NCBI RefSeq assembly: GCF_036324505.1
Contig: NC_086363.1
Coordinates: 5,019,155-5,083,154 of the forward strand
From: Eleginops maclovinus
Taxonomy: Eukaryota; Chordata; Actinopteri; Perciformes; Eleginopidae
Length of the DNA: 64,000 nt
Direction: 5' to 3'
Part shown: piece by piece, positions 38,780 to 64,000 of the stretch
Position numbering within the stretch: the first letter of the stretch is position 1
How the letters are laid out: every line of letters starts with the position of its first letter
The notes under the pieces: model-generated
Told to the model about the DNA's origin: nothing
Databases searched by the model: none
What the model saw: only the letters and a program-made list of their open reading frames with translations
Position numbers and translations under genes: made by a program

Positions 38780-39960
38780 CAAGGCCTGGATGAAGAGTAG
38801 GAGGAACCATACTCAGAAGAGCTGCTTGCCCCTGGGGAGCAGCTGGAAAAAGACCCTGGGGTGTTTGGGTGTGGCTTCTGGAGGAGGATGATGGCGCCAA
38901 AACGAGCCCAGACTGCCAGACTGGACCACCACCATGTTTGAAACTCACCTCAGATCCGCTGAAGAGGACTGACAGCATGCAATAAGTCACCAGACCTGAC
39001 ACCAGGACAGTGCTGTCACAATGTAGAGGAAAAAACTATCTTCTTAGGAGCTCTCTACCCAGAAGCCTGCACCACGCCAGGCTTTGTTGTCACTCTCTTT
39101 GTTTTTCTGTACTATCTACACTCATGTTACTATATGGTGGCTGAAGAGGCTTTACTTTCAGTGATATAAACATGAAATGCAAATGGGACTTAGATTAATG
39201 CTGTAGCTAGCTGTTTTATCTCATTAACTAGGATGATTAAAGGGAAAGAGAGTGACAAAGTATACACATCCACACTCTTGAGCTGAACGTCTGCTCATTC
39301 CTCACATTAATGTTCAAACAGGTGGAGTAGTACACCTGCTTTTTAGCAAAGAGCTTTTTGATCAATGTGGGATGGCTCAAGATTAAAAACCTCAGTGTGT
39401 CCAAGAGTGGTTTAGTCGGTTACAATGTGTGTTAACATTTCCTTCAAGCTAATGCCTGTTATTATGCTCATTACAGACATACAGATGGCAACTTGTATAT
39501 TATTTCCTGTAAACACCTTGACCTGCTCTGGTCGTTCCTGGAAAGCAGGTAACAGGAAATGATTGGACTTTTTTCTGTTTTTCATTGCAGTGACACACAC
39601 AAAATGTTCTATATCTATTACTTAGATTATTACACATTATCTACAACGATTCTACTTTCATGTGTTATCACTGCCACTGTTATCTGTAACGAAAATGTCT
39701 TCAAAGCGTTGTAGCAACCACGCTGAACAAGCAGAGGTGGGATCTTGTTTTCATCACAGGGTAAAGATAGGTTGATCATTTTACAAAAACAAAGTGTGCA
39801 ACGCTGATGTAATGTTAGGCTTTAATCTTCTGAACATTCCACTTTAGGCGGCCACAACAAGGTTTTCAGTGGACTGACCTCTAACCATTCTCACCTTATG
39901 TAAAGAAGACCATGATAATAAAGGAGGAATGCACAATAAAGCTGGTCTGTCATTTCATAT
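38780..39960 (+). other. rgs6: rgs6 3'UTR (extent estimated)
   Basis: Runs from the stop to just past the AATAAA signals at 39917-39922 and 39935-39940. The two overlapping-range signals followed by a GTCTGT/T-rich segment make this the best cleavage region I see. cDNA ends are not available. Confidence 0.55.
39917..39940 (+). terminator. rgs6: rgs6 polyadenylation signals (two AATAAA)
   Basis: AATAAA at 39917-39922 and 39935-39940, about 1.15 kb after the stop, followed by GGTCTGTCATTTC as a GU/U-rich element. Confidence 0.6.
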
Positions 39961-40075
39961 CTGTCCTTCTAATTCCTCCAGGAGCTGAAAAAGAAATCAA
40001 GATAAGGAGCAAAACGTCCGCTTTGGAACTGTGAAGGCAGCTCCACTTGACAGGTACCTCTTCCGTAGTCATATA

Positions 40076-40091
40076 GCGCCCTCTGGTGCAT
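40076..40091 (-). promoter_or_regulatory. CTCF-like core motif
   Basis: On the - strand it reads GCACCAGAGGGCGCTA, close to the vertebrate CTCF core CCASYAGRKGGCGC, with one mismatch at its first base. Prediction by eye. Confidence 0.4.
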
Positions 40092-40249
40092 CCCAGAAGT
40101 CATTACAGGGGAATGTATTTGAGTTTTACAGGATGTACTTACTGTATGCAGGAATTCTGAAACTACATTGAATACTTTTTAAAACCTTGGCCTTTAATTA
40201 TGAATGATGATCAAAAAGAATTCATTAACAGTAGTTTTTATGACTTCTT

Positions 40250-40397
40250 CGATGAACTACAACTTTTTTTCATTATATGTCCAACAAAATATGCTGATGT
40301 TTCTCTACATAATTATTTTTACATACTCAAATATTTTTTTCCATATTTTTCGACATACAATTTCATTACTTTTCAGACATACTTTATTATAAAAAGC
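40250..40397. repeat. AT-rich dispersed repeat, copy 2
   Basis: Same ordered motifs as 38235-38395, including CAACAAAATATGCTGATG and CATACTTTATTATAAAAAG. Confidence 0.55.
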
Positions 40398-40617
40398 CAT
40401 ATTGTAAGCTAACATTTGCTTTAAACTTTTTTTAATGCCCTGTGGAGATCTTCCCTATAATTTCTAAATGATAGAAGTAGCATTTAAGTTGGAAAACCAT
40501 CACTGAAATCCTTATAGAAGAAGTTGGTCTGAGGTGGTGGTTGTATTGGAAATGATAATTGTCTTAATACTCATTACGCAGCAGTAGATTCTCTCTCTTA
40601 GTAGCTGTGAAGTAGCA

Positions 40618-40630
40618 CCACCAGGTGGAG
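40618..40630 (+). promoter_or_regulatory. CTCF-like core motif, opposite orientation
   Basis: CCACCAGGTGGAG on the + strand matches 11 of 12 core positions. Weaker than the motif at 40076 because the GCGC end is lost. Confidence 0.25.
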
Positions 40631-40864
40631 TTTCAGTAAAAAGCAGCAACAGGTTTTCTTTGTCTGGCATCTTTTAAATCCCATTTAATCCGAAAATCAC
40701 TTAACTCCAAAGGCCACTGTCATCTTACTTTTATTCCTGCATACTTCCCTTACTACTCATATTCTGCAGTCTTAAAAATGTCCCACTATGTTCTCATCAT
40801 TCTAACTCCTCCATGTGGCCCTAGTCATCTTCTTTTTGGTCTCCCAATTTCTTTTACTTTTGAT

Positions 40865-41275
40865 ATCCTTTTCAAACTTCTGATATTTCTTCAAAATTTT
40901 GACTTTTTTTCTAATTTCTGGATTTTTTTCTAAATGTCGACTTTTCAAAATGTCAGATTATATTTTCAAAATTATGAATTTGGGGGTAAATAGCATTTTT
41001 TTTGCTATAGACACCCGGGTGCAAATAACATATGCCTTATTTTTTACCTTAAGAGAAACCTTATCATGATGAGTGTTAATTCAGTGTGCATTTCATACTT
41101 CCCAGCAGAATATCTTTAAGAAGACAATGATTTCCTTCAAATATTTTGCAGTAACAACAGTTTTTTTTCTGGGAGGTGAATATAATATAACACTGATTTC
41201 TAAATGTCGACTTTTGAAAATGTCCGATATTTTTTTCAAATTTCTGACGTTTTTTTTCTAAATTTCGACTTTTAA
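40865..41275. repeat. degenerate tandem repeat, unit about 20 nt
   Basis: Repeated variants of TTTTTTCTAAATTTCGACTT and TTTTCAAAATTCTGACTT at 40865-40985 and again at 41195-41275, with a non-repeat interval between. Confidence 0.55.
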
Positions 41276-41815
41276 AGAAGGACAGGACAATGTTTGCTGC
41301 TATTAAGGATATATTTCAGGTAACAGCTGCTGAAGTATTTTTCAGCCACACCATGCAGAAAATCCACCGCCATCAGTGTCCTAAAAAAAACCTTGTACCT
41401 CCAAACCTTTACATTTCAAGATCCAGCTTGTGTGACAATTTTCCATTATAGCGATCAAAGCCATTGATTAGGTATGGAATGTCAAAGGTATTTAAAGATA
41501 TCTGAAAAGCAAGTTGACAAGAACTACAACTTTATCTATGGTTTTGTAAGTAATAAGGTAAAGGCTTTACAATGTGGATTGGAAACATACACAGATTGTC
41601 AGCGAACAAGGTTTATGAAGGAATAACTCTCATGTAACAAGGATACATATATACATTATACTTTAACTAAACCAAAACTTACATAACGTTCTCATTATCA
41701 CACACCCGCACAAATATAATAAGCTTGAATACTGTGAGCACAGGTCTTAATACTACTACCTTTCTCCAAGTAAACAGTTCATTAAGAAACACATTTTAAA
41801 ACACTGAGACCTCAA

Positions 41816-42409
41816 TGTGTAGCCATGATGAGATTTATTGTCCAGAGTCTTGCAGCGTACATTAAGTCAGGGTCTCATACGGAAATTGTAAGTGTGAACG
41901 TTTGGAGGGTGCTCGAATGTTTTTAAGAGTTCGTTAGCTTCTCGAAAACTGCACCAGGTAAATTTGCATGAAATAAAAAACATTGTGCAGGATTGAAGGC
42001 AGAGGGTTGTTCTCATTTATCTGTTTGTACATCCTCTATTCTTTCCTTGTGCTCCTTTCCTTGTGTCCTACTGGTGCACAGGAAGCAAGGAAGAGACAGG
42101 AGGAGTCGAGGCAACCACAATACAAGACATTTTTTGCTTTGGAGCAATGATTTTAGTCAATTAAATGTAACGTATCGGTCCATTATCACGCCCCTTTTTA
42201 TGTCAACGATTATACAGGAATACATCCCTAATCTTCTCTAGACATCCTTCCTTCAAAATAGCACACTCAGATACATTTCTGGGTCAGAGGTGGGGCGATA
42301 GAGGAGACACAACGGAGAAATGAGAAGGGTGGCAATATTTTAATATGGGTAGCCCCTTGTAAAAGTACTTGGTGGAGTAGACAACAAAGGGGAAGCTTCA
42401 AGGTACCAG
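41816..42409 (-). other. lama2: lama2 3'UTR (extent estimated)
   Basis: Runs from the lama2 stop to the first clear - strand AATAAA. No transcript evidence is available. Confidence 0.5.
41834..41839 (-). terminator. lama2: lama2 polyadenylation signal
   Basis: TTTATT on the + strand is AATAAA on the - strand, about 570 nt after the stop and the first canonical hexamer met. Confidence 0.5.
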
Positions 42410-63219
<20,810 letters not shown>

Positions 63220-64000
63220 CTGAGGACAGAGAGAAGGAGAGAAAGTGGGTTTATGTTATTTTGTTTCTGTATTTCCTGAGAGATATTCACAGTGACTGAA
63301 GAAGTTGGAGCCTCTTGGAATCAGTTTTTATGGACTCTCGGTGATAAAGATGAATGATAGGAACGCGTAGTGGAACCGGGTCGTAGCAGTGGAACCTCTG
63401 AGCTGTAAAGTGAAATTAATCCCCCACCTTAGGGTTTGTTTTCTAGGCAGAAACTGCATTTCTGTGTCGAGTAGGGGGACATTTTTTAAGACTTATAGTG
63501 TGTATGCTTCCGTTGAAGAAACACATTTGGGAAATCTCTCAGATGTTAATACGTAGTGCAGGTGGGATGTCCCCATGGTGTGAATGGTTCTTGTGTTGGA
63601 TGGTCTGCATACAGCAACATTTCGGCTTTCACAGAGACAAACTGGTTCCACTAGGTTACACTGTATCTGTGTAATGATGTGCCACACCGACAAGGCCGCA
63701 GCTCTCGATTACCCAAGTGGAACTATATGTTTTCGGCCGCAGCATGAATAATATGAGGACATTGTTGGATTATATTTGCTAGTACTTGTTGTTGATGGTT
63801 AGATCACAATGTAATGAAGGTTACGTTAATATTTCAGGTGTTTTATGAAGAATTTGATATCAAACATCATCGCCTCACCTTCAAAACATGAAGGAAGAAG
63901 CAAAGAAAAAACATGTGCAACATGCCCAAACACATTTCCCTTTTCACATGTGTAAAATATATAAAAGGTTCCTCATGTTAGGAGAATACTGTACACTGTT
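63220..64000 (-). other. lama2: lama2 intron reaching the window edge
   Basis: No laminin-like frame with splice sites is visible. The exon at 63060 needs an upstream partner ending in phase 2, which must lie beyond 64000. No repeat recognised. Confidence 0.6.

Larger units (their letters stand above)
39961..41815. other. intergenic gap between convergent rgs6 and lama2
   Basis: About 1.9 kb with no supportable coding sequence. Holds an AT-rich repeat copy (40250-40397), a degenerate TTTCTAAATTTCGACTT-like repeat (40865-41275) and two CTCF-like cores. Confidence 0.6.

Noticed and set aside
39981..40005. CCTCCAG acceptor-like site followed by GAGCTGAAAAAGAAATC and a stop, as an alternative last rgs6 exon
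   Set aside because: Lies after the predicted polyadenylation signals and matches no C-terminus I know.

Overview
The window is a piece of a vertebrate, almost certainly teleost fish, nuclear genome. Evidence: split genes with GT-AG introns, many long (CA/GT)n arrays, a Tc1-type transposon, hAT- and TTAA-type MITEs, tRNA-derived SINEs, and two genes whose exons align closely with known vertebrate families. There are no operons, no bacterial genes and no CRISPR array. Identities of the two genes rest on my memory of the human family members; no search was run.

Layout. 1-18757: about 18.7 kb with no exon I can support, read as the 5' flank or a large 5' intron of rgs6, with scattered repeat remnants (a LINE fragment, a SINE, TTAA MITEs). 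18758-38779: 16 coding exons of rgs6 on the + strand, from the DEP domain through DHEX, GGL and RGS domains to the stop codon; only the extreme N-terminus is missing. The introns hold a hAT-like element with a SINE inside it, a decayed Tc1 transposon and several microsatellites. About 38780-39960: rgs6 3'UTR. About 39960-41820: short intergenic gap with degenerate AT-rich repeats and two CTCF-like cores. About 41820-42409: likely lama2 3'UTR. 42410-63219: 23 coding exons of lama2 on the - strand, from the second half of LG1 through LG2-LG5 to the stop. 63220-64000: next lama2 intron.

The two genes are convergent (tail to tail) and have unrelated jobs: Rgs6 is a GTPase-activating protein for Gi/o alpha subunits working with G-beta-5; laminin alpha-2 is the heavy chain of muscle and nerve basement-membrane laminins whose LG domains bind dystroglycan and integrins. 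All rgs6 exons join in frame (462 codons plus stop). The lama2 exons join in frame to 947 codons plus stop, or 951 with a 12-nt microexon at 61019-61030.

Most notable observations: (1) that 12-nt lama2 microexon, sitting between a (CA)25 tract that starts at the upstream 5' splice site and a complementary (UG)42 tract 100 nt downstream, so pre-mRNA pairing could loop it out; (2) the furin-type site of LG3 confined to its own frame-neutral 54-nt exon; (3) a frame-neutral 87-nt Pro/Ala linker exon whose donor abuts a CA repeat; (4) well-delimited non-autonomous hAT insertions with perfect 8-bp target duplications; (5) paired CTCF-like cores in the gap between the genes.
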